Below are positions 23,659 through 31,976 of a stretch of DNA of 53,205 nucleotides, in pieces. A model generated the notes under the pieces. The model was not told the origin of the DNA and did not search any database. It worked only from the letters and a program-made list of their open reading frames with translations. The position numbers were made by a program, and so were the translations under genes. Source of the stretch: Lentisphaerota bacterium (GTDB taxonomy: Bacteria; Verrucomicrobiota; Kiritimatiellia; JAAZAB01); NCBI GenBank assembly GCA_016188985.1, contig JACPGM010000024.1, positions 1 to 53,205 on the forward strand, in the 5' to 3' direction. Every line of letters starts with the position of its first letter. The stretch's first letter is position 1.

Positions 23659-23782
23659 GGTAGGGCGCGTTCGTCCAGCCTTCGTAGCCAGTAGGCTTTC
23701 CGCCCTTGCGGATCCGCTAAGGCGGAACTACGGCGGAGTAGGCCCGAACGCGCCGCGGACGGCTCGGCGAGCCGTCCCTACC
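23659..23782. repeat. GGTAGGG dumbbell with a two-level nested insertion (124 bp)
   Basis: The outer element matches the 54-bp plan: GGTAGGG, CGCGTTCG/CGAACGCG, CCGCGG, ACGGCTCG-G-CGAGCCGT, CCCTACC. In hairpin 1 the loop base is replaced by 71 bp (23674-23744) starting TCCAGCCTTCG and ending GGAGTAGGCC. That insert matches the reverse complement of the 43-bp insert at 44997-45039, except for about 28 bp centred on GGATCC, itself a near-perfect palindrome. It lies between gspM and gspD. Confidence 0.92.
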
Positions 23783-23837
23783 ATCGCGCGACCACCTCGT
23801 AACTGAGATTACGAGATAAGCTCCGGCAAACGGTTGA

Positions 23838-26483
23838 ATGCGTTTTAAGAAAATGGCTCGTTCAAAATCAGAATTAATGTTGGGGCTGATCCTGGGATTG
23901 GCCTGCGGCTTGGGGCCGCACCTGGCCTGGGGCCAAGCGGATGTCCCGGCGGCCAAGCCGGGACAGAATCCGTTTGCGGCCTTTGCTGCCATGACTACGG
24001 GAACGGCCGTTAAGGCCGGCCAGAACCCGTTTGCCGGGTTTTCTCCGGTAACAACGGCCACCATCCCCTTGGCGGTAACCGAAAGTATAGCATTGGAGGA
24101 GGAAGAAGAGCCTGAAGAACAGATGGAAGCGGCGGAGGCCGTCGCGGCCGCTGATACCAACGGAGCGGCATTGATGCCGGCTGAGCCGGAGTCGCCGTCC
24201 ATGGATGCGCTGGTTGGGTTGAAGTATGAGAACATGGATGTCGAGGAAGTCCTCAGCCAGTATAGCGCCTGGACCGGCCTGGCGCTCATGCGCGCGCCGG
24301 ATGTGCCCGCCGCTAAAATAACCCTGAAGTGCCCCAAGCGCCTGCCCAAGCGCGAAGCGCTGCTGGCCATCGAGGGCGTGCTGGCCATGCACGGCATCGC
24401 CCTGGTGCCTATGGGCGACAAGTTCCTGAAGGTTGTGCCGATCGGCGCCGCCCGCCAGCAGGGCATGGCCACCGGCACCGGCGCCGTGGAAAAGGAGATT
24501 GAGGATACCGACCGCCTGGTGAGCCGGATTGTTGAGCTTAAACACCTCGAAATTGCCGAAGCCCAGGCTACGATCCAGAACCTGATTCACACTTACGGCA
24601 AGGTCACGCCGCTGGAGCGGGTCAACTGCCTGATGATCACGGAAACGGCGCTGAACCTCAAACGCATCCAGGAAATCCTGGCGATTATTGACCAGCCGGT
24701 GGAATCGCGCGAGGAGCTGAAGATCTTTCCCATCATCTATGCCAAGGCCTCGGAGATTCAGAGCAAGATTGAATCCATCATTGCCGATGTTCAGGCCAAG
24801 GAAGCCCAGCGGCGTACCGTTCGCCCGCAGCTTACCTCGCGCATGCCATTTCAGCCGCTCCAGCCCACGCAGCCCACGCAGCCTTCGCAGCCGACCACGG
24901 TGGAAGTTAGTCCCTCATCTCTGGAGCGGGGTTTGATCAAGAGCAAAGTCAAGATGGTGGCCGATGACCGCATCAATTCGCTGATTGTCATTACCCGGCC
25001 GGAGCAGTTTTCGTTCTTTACCAACATCATCAGCGCGCTGGACCGCAAGATTGAGCCGGAAGTCAGCATCAAGGTCTTTGCCCTGGAATATGCCGATTCC
25101 AAGGACGTGGTCAGCGTGCTGAATAATCTCTTGAGCGGCGCGACCACGAAAACAACAACGCCCCAACCAACGACGCCTACCGCCCGAACAACCACGCCGG
25201 CAATTTCGCCGTTTATGCCGACCCCAACGGAATCGGGCGCGAGCGCCACGACCACGGCAGGCGCCGGTGAAATTCAGCTTTCCGGCAAGTTGTCCTCCGA
25301 TGTGAAGATCATCGCCGATACGCGCATTAACTCGCTGCTGGTGCTGGCCAGCCGGGTGGATATGGCCGTCATCGAGGATGTCTTGCGCCAGCTTGATATC
25401 ATGCTCTCGCAGGTGCTGATCGAGGTGGCGATCATCGAGATCGGCTTGAGCGATAAGATCAGGGTGGGCATTGACTGGCTGCAGCGCTCAATGATCGCCT
25501 ATAACGAGAAGCGCTCCGGCGGCCGCAAGGCCGTCGTCGGCTTTGGCGGCGCCAGCCGCGCCGGGACCGAGGGCAGCTTGGCGGATGCCGATGCCATCAA
25601 TATGATCTCCGACCTGCCCGCGGCCCAAGGCTCGGGCTTGACCTATTATTTCAAGCTCTTTGATTACAACATTGATGCCGTTATTAATATGTTGGCGTCC
25701 GCATCGGAGGCCAAAATCCTCTCCACGCCTATTATTCTGACCATGGACAACAAGCAAGCCAAGATCATGGTCGGCGAGAAGCGCCCGATTGTAACCTCTA
25801 CCAGCATTTCCGGCGGCGGCGTGCAGCAATCGGCCTACCAATACACCGATATCGGCATTCAGCTCGACGTCACGCCGCGGATCAACAAGAAGGGTTTCGT
25901 GAACATGGATATCAAGCAGAAGATTGATAACACCGGCGAAGACGTCATCATTGACGGCAACGCCGTGCCGATCATCACCACCCGTGATTTTACCGCCTCC
26001 ATTGCGGTTAACGACGGACGCACCATCGTGATCGGCGGGATTGTCACCACCGAAAAGAAAAAGGGGCGCACCAAGATTCCCTTCCTGGGCGATATCCCGC
26101 TCTTGGGCGTGCTCTTTCGCTCCGACAGCGCCGGCGAGACCCGGCGGGAATTGATCGTGCTGATGACGCCCTACGTGCTCAACACCCCGGAAAAAGCCTA
26201 TGCCGAAACCGCGCGGCGCCATGGCTATATTACCGCCGCCTCTAACATGTTGGCCGAAAGCTGGTCGGGAAGCGCGCTCTCAACGCCGAACGCCGCTGCG
26301 GAGCAGGAGCTCAAAAAGCAACAAGATGCGCTTGAACCCGAAGGCAAGCTGGCGCCGCCGGGCTCTGCCAAATCCCTGGATATTAACGTGGTGCTGGAAT
26401 CGCCGACCGGCGGGGTCCAGAATGTTCCGATCACCGTGCGGGAGCAAACCGCGCCGTCCATGCCGCCGAAGGATTCACCTTGA
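23838..26483 (+). CDS. gspD: Type II secretion secretin GspD
   Basis: An 881-residue outer-membrane channel protein. Signal peptide residues ~1-34 (ending AWGQA); the start could also be ATG 23853. An Ala/Glu-rich linker with two NPFA.F motifs precedes the N0 domain (LKYENMDVEEVLSQYSAWTG), then N1-N3 repeats (SRIVELKHLEIAEAQATIQN; FPIIYAKASEIQSKI; FALEYADSKDVVSVL) separated by Thr/Pro-rich linkers. The secretin core begins near VLIEVAIIEIGLSDKI and includes GIQLDVTPRINKKGF and IVIGGIVTTEKKKGRTKIPF. It is the last gene of the gsp cluster. No gspC-like gene is recognised. Confidence 0.95.
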   Translation: MRFKKMARSKSELMLGLILGLACGLGPHLAWGQADVPAAKPGQNPFAAFAAMTTGTAVKAGQNPFAGFSPVTTATIPLAVTESIALEEEEEPEEQMEAAEAVAAADTNGAALMPAEPESPSMDALVGLKYENMDVEEVLSQYSAWTGLALMRAPDVPAAKITLKCPKRLPKREALLAIEGVLAMHGIALVPMGDKFLKVVPIGAARQQGMATGTGAVEKEIEDTDRLVSRIVELKHLEIAEAQATIQNLIHTYGKVTPLERVNCLMITETALNLKRIQEILAIIDQPVESREELKIFPIIYAKASEIQSKIESIIADVQAKEAQRRTVRPQLTSRMPFQPLQPTQPTQPSQPTTVEVSPSSLERGLIKSKVKMVADDRINSLIVITRPEQFSFFTNIISALDRKIEPEVSIKVFALEYADSKDVVSVLNNLLSGATTKTTTPQPTTPTARTTTPAISPFMPTPTESGASATTTAGAGEIQLSGKLSSDVKIIADTRINSLLVLASRVDMAVIEDVLRQLDIMLSQVLIEVAIIEIGLSDKIRVGIDWLQRSMIAYNEKRSGGRKAVVGFGGASRAGTEGSLADADAINMISDLPAAQGSGLTYYFKLFDYNIDAVINMLASASEAKILSTPIILTMDNKQAKIMVGEKRPIVTSTSISGGGVQQSAYQYTDIGIQLDVTPRINKKGFVNMDIKQKIDNTGEDVIIDGNAVPIITTRDFTASIAVNDGRTIVIGGIVTTEKKKGRTKIPFLGDIPLLGVLFRSDSAGETRRELIVLMTPYVLNTPEKAYAETARRHGYITAASNMLAESWSGSALSTPNAAAEQELKKQQDALEPEGKLAPPGSAKSLDINVVLESPTGGVQNVPITVREQTAPSMPPKDSP

Positions 26484-26539
26484 ACCAAACCCTAATAAGA
26501 CACGCCGCTGGAGAGCGTTGATGAGTATGAAACAAATTT

Positions 26540-26800
26540 CTAACGATAGGCATCCTTGCGATGGCGGATAACTGACACATCCACGAACCGCGCCTGCTCA
26601 TTAATGCAATAGACTATTCGATAATCTCCCACACGTATACGCCACAAATCTGATGAGCCTTGCAACTTGCTGCATCCCGATGGCCGAGGCTGTTGCGCCA
26701 AAGCCTCGATATGCCAGATGATCCTATGCGCAAGCCGGACCTCCAGCCGTTCCAGTTCCTTACGCGCGGAACGGGCCATGACAACTTCATATGGTTGCAC
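26540..26800 (-). CDS. RelE/ParE-family toxin
   Basis: 86 residues with the compact RelE fold: VVMARSARKELERLEVRLAH at the N-terminus, LQGSSDLWRIRVGDYRIVYC in the core beta sheet, and the C-terminal VIRHRKDAYR carrying the basic residues used for mRNA cleavage on the ribosome. The length and motif order are complete. It overlaps the upstream antitoxin gene by 14 bases. Confidence 0.88.
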   Translation of the reverse strand: MQPYEVVMARSARKELERLEVRLAHRIIWHIEALAQQPRPSGCSKLQGSSDLWRIRVGDYRIVYCINEQARFVDVSVIRHRKDAYR

Positions 26801-26984
26801 GAAGTTTATCCTGCCGTCGCAAGAGCTTCTTGACTTCAGCTAAATGCTCGCGCGGTTCATGTGCCCGCTCCTGGACCAGCAGGCGATCGTAAAAATCCTC
26901 CCATATGTTCCGATTTTTGCGTAAGTCAATTACCACCGCCGTCTTCCGGCCATGGTCGTCAACCACAAATTGTACTCCGCTCAT
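26787..26984 (-). CDS. Antitoxin of the RelE-type pair
   Basis: 65 residues from ATG 26984 (MSGVQFVVDDHGRKTAVVID), a Phd/YefM-like or RelB-like N-terminal strand region, followed by a charged helix (QERAHEPREHLAEVKKLLRR) that would wrap the toxin. The frame is open to 27014, but MSGVQF is the family-like start. It is placed before the toxin with a 14-base overlap, so the pair is translationally coupled. Confidence 0.78.
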   Translation of the reverse strand: MSGVQFVVDDHGRKTAVVIDLRKNRNIWEDFYDRLLVQERAHEPREHLAEVKKLLRRQDKLRATI

Positions 26985-27020
26985 GATGCTTTTCCTGTTC
27001 TCGGCGCCTGGCAAGGCCGG

Positions 27021-27578
27021 TTAATTCGTCTGCGAGAGTTTTTTCAGCTCATCCCGCAGGGCGGCGGCATCCTCGTAGCGTTCCTCGGCCACGGCCTTGG
27101 CTAAGCGCTGCTTGAGGGCCTCGGCCGGCGTAAGCCGGTGGGTGGGCTTTTCCTCGTGCGCCGCCGGTTTAGCAGTTGCGGCTTCATCGAGCAGAACTCC
27201 CGCGGCTTCCATAACATCTTCCGCAATGTAAATGGGCGCCGCGAAGCGCAAGGCCAGGGCAATGGCGTCGCTGGGTCGAGCGTCAATCGTTGTTTCCACG
27301 CCGTTCCATTCCAGAACGAGATTGGCAAAGAAGGTGTTTTCCCGTAAGGCGCAGATTTCAACCCGCTTCATGCGGCACTCGAGATTGTCCATGATGGTTT
27401 TCAGCAGATCATGGGTCAGGGGCCGCGGCACGGCCACGTGGTCCAAGTGCAGGGCTATGGCCTGAGCTTCCGGCGCGCCGATGAAAATCGGCAGCGTCCG
27501 CTTGTCCGTTCCGCCCTGCAGCATGACGACAAAGCCCATGTTGGAGAGCGATACGTGCGTTACCCGCGCGAGAATCAT
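27021..27578 (-). CDS. Bifunctional nuclease domain (DUF151) protein with UVR motif
   Basis: 185 residues. Residues 1-130 match the BFN/DUF151 family (FVVMLQGGTDKRTLPIFIGA, then RPSDAIALALRFAAPIYIAE). A C-terminal UVR-type helix pair follows (LAKAVAEERYEDAAALRDEL). AAGGAAG just before ATG 27578 decides the start over the upstream one at 27611. BFN proteins have reported DNase/RNase activity in plants, and related bacterial proteins are widespread but poorly characterised. It lies next to hflX on the same strand. Confidence 0.9.
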   Translation of the reverse strand: MILARVTHVSLSNMGFVVMLQGGTDKRTLPIFIGAPEAQAIALHLDHVAVPRPLTHDLLKTIMDNLECRMKRVEICALRENTFFANLVLEWNGVETTIDARPSDAIALALRFAAPIYIAEDVMEAAGVLLDEAATAKPAAHEEKPTHRLTPAEALKQRLAKAVAEERYEDAAALRDELKKLSQTN

Positions 27579-27635
27579 TAGTTCTTCCTTTCGACGCCCG
27601 CAATATAGCACGGCCGACCAGCCATGACAAGCGGT

Positions 27636-28883
27636 TCAAGTGCGCGATTTGAGCAACTCGGCGATGCGCTCCTGTAAGCAGTCCAGGCCTTTTTGTTCCA
27701 AGGCGGACATGACCAGGGCCGCGGGATATTCGCGCTGGAGCGCCGCTAAACTCTGCCGCGTTTCCGGCCGGTCGGCCTTGTTGAGCAATAGCAAGGATGG
27801 AATCCTCTCCGCGCCCATTTCTTGCAGCGTGGCGCGCACGACGCGGATATGCTCGCGCACGTAGCGATGCGAGCAATCCGCCACGAGCAGCAGGAGATCG
27901 GCGGCGACAATTTCCTCCAGTGTTGAGCGGAATGAAGCCACCAGCCCATGCGGCAGATGACGGATGAAACCGACCGTATCCGTCAGTATGACCCGGCGCC
28001 GCGGGGAGAAGCCCGCGCGTAATTCCGGTATTGGCACCGGTGTAGCCGCGGTCCGGCGGTCGCCGGATTGCTGCGTTTCCAGGTCGCTGAGATCGGCCGC
28101 TAACGCTTGCGGCGCCACGGGTAGACCCGCCTGCAACGCTGGAAGCGTAGCGACTGCGGGCAGGTAAAGCAAGCGGCTCTTGGTATCCAGGGTGGCAAAG
28201 AGCCGATCGTCCACGTAGGCCTGGGCGTCGGTCAGCGCGTTAAGCAGGGTGGATTTACCCGCGTTGGTATAGCCTACCAGGCAGACTACCGGCCAGGGGC
28301 GACGCGCGCGCGTCAGCGCGCGGCGTTGCTGAATTTCCTTGAGCTTACGTTTCAGAATCTTGATGCGCGCGGCTATTGGCGCGCGGCGCAACTGGAATGG
28401 GCTTTCGCCCGGTCCGCGCATGCCGATGCCGCCGGAAAAGCGCGCCTGCCGGACCGAGACCGGGATGCGCGCGGCCAGGTATTGCAGTTGGGCGAGTTCC
28501 ACCTGAATCTGGGATTCGGACGTGCTGGCGCGCCGCGCAAAAATTTGCAGGATCAGTTCAGTGCGGTCAATAACCTTGATGCCCAGCGCCAGGTCGAGGT
28601 TGTTGACCTGGACGGGTGAAAGGTCGCAGTCGAAAATCAGCAGGTTGGCTTTGGCTTCGCGGCCGGCCAACTGGATTTCGGCCAGCTTGCCTTGGCCGAT
28701 GAAGAAGGCCGCGTCGGGGCGGTGGCGCCGTTGGGTAATGCTGCCCAGCACCACGGCGCCGGCGGTGTCGGCCAGGCGCTCCAGTTCGGCCAGGGAATCG
28801 TCGGCTTCTTCCGCTGCTTGCGGTCCAAGAATCACCTGGATCAGCAGGGCGCGCTCCTGGGGCATGGCGGGCTGTGGTTTCAT
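27636..28883 (-). CDS. hflX: Ribosome-associated GTPase HflX
   Basis: 415 residues. An N-terminal HflX domain (LERLADTAGAVVLGSITQRR, FIGQGKLAEI) and coiled coil precede the GTPase domain with G1 GYTNAGKSTLLNAL, G3 DTVGF and G4 NKAD. HflX splits stalled ribosomes. Between switch I (LFATLDTKSRLLYL) and G3 there is an insertion of about 50 residues not found in typical family members. Part of it is encoded by a 39-bp hairpin repeat (28125-28163) that also occurs in intergenic elements. The ATG overlaps the stop of the Cys-rich gene upstream. Confidence 0.94.
   Translation of the reverse strand: MKPQPAMPQERALLIQVILGPQAAEEADDSLAELERLADTAGAVVLGSITQRRHRPDAAFFIGQGKLAEIQLAGREAKANLLIFDCDLSPVQVNNLDLALGIKVIDRTELILQIFARRASTSESQIQVELAQLQYLAARIPVSVRQARFSGGIGMRGPGESPFQLRRAPIAARIKILKRKLKEIQQRRALTRARRPWPVVCLVGYTNAGKSTLLNALTDAQAYVDDRLFATLDTKSRLLYLPAVATLPALQAGLPVAPQALAADLSDLETQQSGDRRTAATPVPIPELRAGFSPRRRVILTDTVGFIRHLPHGLVASFRSTLEEIVAADLLLLVADCSHRYVREHIRVVRATLQEMGAERIPSLLLLNKADRPETRQSLAALQREYPAALVMSALEQKGLDCLQERIAELLKSRT
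28125..28163. repeat. 36/39-bp mini-hairpin, in-frame copy inside hflX
   Basis: CCCGCCTGCAACGCT at the start and GACTGCGGGCAG at the end match the 36-bp inserts at 50459-50494 and 13871-13906. This copy is 3 bp longer, so the hflX frame is kept. It encodes the segment LPAVATLPALQAG, about residues 240-253, in a surface region between switch I and G3. Confidence 0.88.
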
Positions 28884-29152
28884 CGGCGACGCCGGGCGAC
28901 GGTCTTGCGGAAACGGTGGACGCGCGCCACAGAGGGGTTCTGGCGGAAGACCTCGCGGCGCAGTTGCTTGGCCGTTTTAACGTGCGGGGCTTCCAGCCAC
29001 TCGCGGAATTGGCGGTAAAGCTCCTCATTCTCGAAACCCTGACAGCGCCCGCGTTCCCACTCGCGGCGCGGACAGGCAAATTTCCAGCAGGTTTTTCCAA
29101 GGTTCAGCAGGCAGGTGTAACAGCGGTGAATCGGCTTCGGCGTGTAGCGCAT
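28880..29152 (-). CDS. Cys-rich small conserved protein, function unknown
   Basis: 90 residues with a cysteine pattern CYTC-(8)-CWKFACP-(8)-C that could bind zinc, followed by a basic helix and an Arg-rich tail (RFRKTVARRRR). It overlaps hflX by 4 bases (ATGA), so it is probably co-translated with it. The Cys/Trp spacing and basic tail suggest a nucleic-acid- or ribosome-binding protein. I do not recognise a named family. Confidence 0.7.
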   Translation of the reverse strand: MRYTPKPIHRCYTCLLNLGKTCWKFACPRREWERGRCQGFENEELYRQFREWLEAPHVKTAKQLRREVFRQNPSVARVHRFRKTVARRRR

Positions 29153-29290
29153 GGGCTTATTTATAGCATTTTGCGCTTTCGTAGGAAAATGAAAAACCTT
29201 GATCGCGGGAGCAGGTTGGTTATAGTTGCCTTTCGAGGGTTTGGCTCATTTTTTTGGTAAAAAAAGTTTTGCGGAGGGAGCAGTTCTCAT

Positions 29291-29364
29291 TGCCGGATGG
29301 TGTAATGGTAGCACAACAGACTCTGGATCTGTTTGTCCAGGTTCAAGTCCTGGTCCGGCAACCA
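29291..29364 (+). tRNA. tRNA-Gln (anticodon CTG)
   Basis: The acceptor stem TGCCGGA (29291-29297) pairs with TCCGGCA (29354-29360), followed by A and CCA. The anticodon arm is ACAGA-CTCTGGA-TCTGT, with loop CTCTGGA giving anticodon CTG (codon CAG). The T arm contains GGTTCAAGTCC. The last 43 bases before the discriminator are repeated at 34626-34668, marking an insertion site. Confidence 0.95.
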
Positions 29365-29741
29365 CTTGTGCAGTCCTGTCCTTATGGAGCAATTTGTGTT
29401 GTTGCCCCCTTCTTGCCCGCCGTAAGTCGTGTCTTGATATACGATTTGCTACGGCTTTTACCGTATGCTACCGTCTGCAACAAAGGGCAACATCGAATTC
29501 GGGAGAGGGAATCAAACTCTTTCCTCAAGACCGGAGATCTACCGCGGGTCAAGGAATCCTGGAGAAACTGAAACCACACGTTGGAGAGTGGATGGGAATG
29601 CTTGCCTGGTTCAGCGATCATCTTCTTGAGTGCTGGCCTTCGATTCTTCATGAAGTAGCTTGGAGGTCTGAACGCGATACTGGAATCCAGGGCGCTTCTT
29701 ATATCGTTCGCGTAAGGCTTCCACTCGTTTCCGGAAGGCAA

Positions 29742-29912
29742 CCGGACCAGAACCGTCCGAGCGTCATGTTTGAAATCGCCCCAGTGGTAGGTCACAACGG
29801 CCCGGCTGGACGACACGTCAATGTGGCTGGACAGACGGCTGACAGCTTCTTGCTCTTTTTCGGTCAGAAGCCGATCTATCGTCTGCCACTCGTAGTACTG
29901 GTATTCGCTCAT
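29742..29912 (-). pseudogene. N-terminal fragment of an MSEYQYYE-type hypothetical protein
   Basis: The first ~57 codons (MSEYQYYEWQTIDRLLTEKE to YHWGDFKHDA) match the start of a widespread bacterial hypothetical family whose members are much longer. After that the similarity ends, and the remaining open frame towards 29382 looks non-coding. The ATG overlaps the stop of the 58-residue gene upstream. It is truncated near the tRNA end of the island, probably by a deletion that may also have removed an integrase. Confidence 0.65.
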
Positions 29913-30085
29913 CGTGTGTCACCTGGCCTCTTTAGCCGGAGGCTGTTCACATCGAGGTGTTGTCGGGCGAGCTTGTCCAGTTTGGCTGGCGGCATCATTT
30001 CGATAGCGTCATCGAGCACGTAGTAGATGTGCTGGTTTCCGAGGCGTCGAATCGCGACGCGGAATTTGTCGCGGTCAATTATCAT
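29909..30085 (-). CDS. 58-residue conserved small protein
   Basis: MIIDRDKFRVAIRRLGNQHI opens the protein, followed by YYVLDDAIEMMPPAKLDKLA and a polar tail. It is a small, mostly helical protein of a type I recall next to CcbP-like and MSEYQYYE genes. Its TGA overlaps the ATG of the MSEYQYYE fragment (ATGA), and it starts 13 bases after the CcbP-like stop. This is a likely three-gene operon; function unknown. Confidence 0.68.
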   Translation of the reverse strand: MIIDRDKFRVAIRRLGNQHIYYVLDDAIEMMPPAKLDKLARQHLDVNSLRLKRPGDTR

Positions 30086-30097
30086 TTGGTATGTCTT

Positions 30098-30379
30098 TCA
30101 CTTTCCACGCACCCATCGTCTGTAGGCGGCGATCCACTCCGCGCCGGCCGGTCTTGGGGTCGGTAGCGGCAGATCCAGCAGGGGAACCCGCTGCCGATGG
30201 CCTTGACGGCAACACACCGCCACGACTTTGTCGGAGTCGGTCAATTCTATGCGATCAATCGTGACCTCCATGCCCAGCACGGTGGTGAATGGCAGGGCAA
30301 GATTCTCTTCCAACATGGTGAAGATGCCGGTGATCTGTTCGGCCTTGTTGTAGCAGTCCATCGTCGCCTCCTCAATCAT
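30098..30379 (-). CDS. CcbP-like calcium-binding-family protein
   Basis: 93 residues from ATG 30379 (MIEEATMDCYNKAEQITGIF); the frame is open to 30469, so an extended N-terminus is possible. The core TVLGMEVTIDRIELTDSDKV followed by VPLLDLPLPTPRPAGAEWIA matches the family named after cyanobacterial CcbP. The acidic calcium-binding character of CcbP itself is not strongly conserved here, so calcium binding is uncertain. It is the first gene of a small operon in the island. Confidence 0.72.
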   Translation of the reverse strand: MIEEATMDCYNKAEQITGIFTMLEENLALPFTTVLGMEVTIDRIELTDSDKVVAVCCRQGHRQRVPLLDLPLPTPRPAGAEWIAAYRRWVRGK

Positions 30380-30458
30380 CCCGTCCAAACGCGCCGAACT
30401 TAACTTTTGAGGGCGGGCTAGGGATGATCTATACTTTCCTACAGGCATGACTGTGTCC

Positions 30459-31886
30459 TCAGCGCCCAAGCAGAGCGCTGCCGCGGGCCGTGAGACGATA
30501 CTTCTGAAGACGGCTGTTCGGCTTGTCTGGGATAATCATCTCGAGGAGACCGGCCTCAAGCAGAGGCCTGACGAACCGGACACGGAATTTGGTGCGGTCA
30601 GAACGTCCGACTACCCTCATCAACTCCACAAGCGATGCGTCGGCTTGGCACAACCGCAATATGGCGACTTGGTGCCGACTTAGTGCCGACTTGGTGCCGA
30701 CTTGGGTCCTGACTGGGGCGACTGACCGTGCTTCTGACGGCGGCTGTGCGGAGAACAGCGGCGATAGCTGTCTCAGGCGAACAATGAACGTGTTTGCCTC
30801 ATTTTCAAACTCCACCTTGATGTTGTGTTCCCTGCAAGCATCGATGATTCGCAAGGTGCCTGTGCCCCAATGCTCAATAAGCCGTGCCCGGAAAAGGGCG
30901 CCGGCAATCAACACGTTCCGCGGCGAGGAACGATGCTGATGGTAGAGCGATTGAACGGAAATGCCATGCGGCAAGGAACCTGGATTCCAGACTTCCAGGC
31001 AGTCATCGGAGATGCGCACCTGAATAGTGCCTGCGTCGGCGTAGTTGCGATGGCATAGGGCATTGGTAATGGCTTCGCGGACGGCTTCCTCAGGATACTC
31101 CGGAACAACGTCATGGGCAGGTTTGCCTGTGATGACGATAGCCTGACGCGTGTTGCGGGTGACGAAGTCCATGGCGTTGTCAAGTTGTTCCAAGATAGGT
31201 CCTTCAAAAGTCCGTTCATCAATGAAGTGCACGGAAGTTGTGCCCTTGAAACGAGCGCATTTGGTTTGAGCTTCGACATGAAACCGCTGGGGGCGTTTGC
31301 CAAACAGCAAGGCGGCGGCATGGGTATATCCATGGTGAGAAAGAAGCTTCAGGTTCTTTATGACATCGTCAACGGGCGTGGATATCTTCATTCCGGCACG
31401 TCTGAGGAAGTCTTTAACGGCCTTCTTGTGGATATCCTTGTCGGTAAACCCTTCACACGCATATGAATCCCAAGTGCGACCGGTAGATACTTCCAGAAGG
31501 CGGTGGGCTTCATCCCGGTGCAAGAACTGGTTCGTTCTGCCGACTCGCTTTATCGGCCGTCCAAAGCCCCAGACCGGTTTTACTGTGCTCTGGTCCACGC
31601 GAATCTCAAGGATGGACCTGTTTGCGGCCCCAGTAATTACGATGGACGGGAATTGAGGCGGATCGGTGTTGACTTTGATCTTGTTGGCGAGATCCTCCAG
31701 CGAACCTTGTCCGATTTGGACGCCGACACGTTCTCCTTTTGGGCTGACACCAACATATATGGTTCCACCCTTCGCGGTGGCAAATGCGGCACAGGTCTCG
31801 ACGATTTCTCTCCATTCGCTGAGCGACTGCTTCCACTCCACCATTTCGCTCTCCGGCAGAATGCCCTTGGGAAGTGTTCTCTTCAT
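30459..31886 (-). CDS. AlbA_2 (Schlafen-like) / HATPase_c_4 ATP-binding regulator
   Basis: 475 residues from ATG 31886. The N-terminal AlbA_2 domain (ESEMVEWKQSLSEWREIVET, then AKGGTIYVGVSPKG) is followed by a GHKL-type ATPase module (EEAVREAITNALCHRNYADA, later GIQ-like segments and EHWGTGTLRIIDAC) and a C-terminal winged helix (RHQVAILRLCQADASLVELM). Such proteins are linked to transcription control and to defence islands. It is divergent from the primase-helicase gene with about 90 bp between. The open frame continues upstream across that gene but is antisense there, so the internal start is chosen. Confidence 0.87.
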   Translation of the reverse strand: MKRTLPKGILPESEMVEWKQSLSEWREIVETCAAFATAKGGTIYVGVSPKGERVGVQIGQGSLEDLANKIKVNTDPPQFPSIVITGAANRSILEIRVDQSTVKPVWGFGRPIKRVGRTNQFLHRDEAHRLLEVSTGRTWDSYACEGFTDKDIHKKAVKDFLRRAGMKISTPVDDVIKNLKLLSHHGYTHAAALLFGKRPQRFHVEAQTKCARFKGTTSVHFIDERTFEGPILEQLDNAMDFVTRNTRQAIVITGKPAHDVVPEYPEEAVREAITNALCHRNYADAGTIQVRISDDCLEVWNPGSLPHGISVQSLYHQHRSSPRNVLIAGALFRARLIEHWGTGTLRIIDACREHNIKVEFENEANTFIVRLRQLSPLFSAQPPSEARSVAPVRTQVGTKSALSRHQVAILRLCQADASLVELMRVVGRSDRTKFRVRFVRPLLEAGLLEMIIPDKPNSRLQKYRLTARGSALLGR

Positions 31887-31976
31887 AGCAAGAGGAAGAT
31901 ACTCTCCGCGCGCACGGATGTCCACTTCCAACGTTGGCTTTGGTGTCTGTCTTTTCCGGTATAGACCTTTCCCCCC

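Noticed and set aside
29382-29741. Continuation of the MSEYQYYE frame towards the tRNA
   Set aside because: Similarity ends near 29742 and the rest lacks recognisable features; no integrase motif (such as R-H-R-Y boxes) could be found in any frame.
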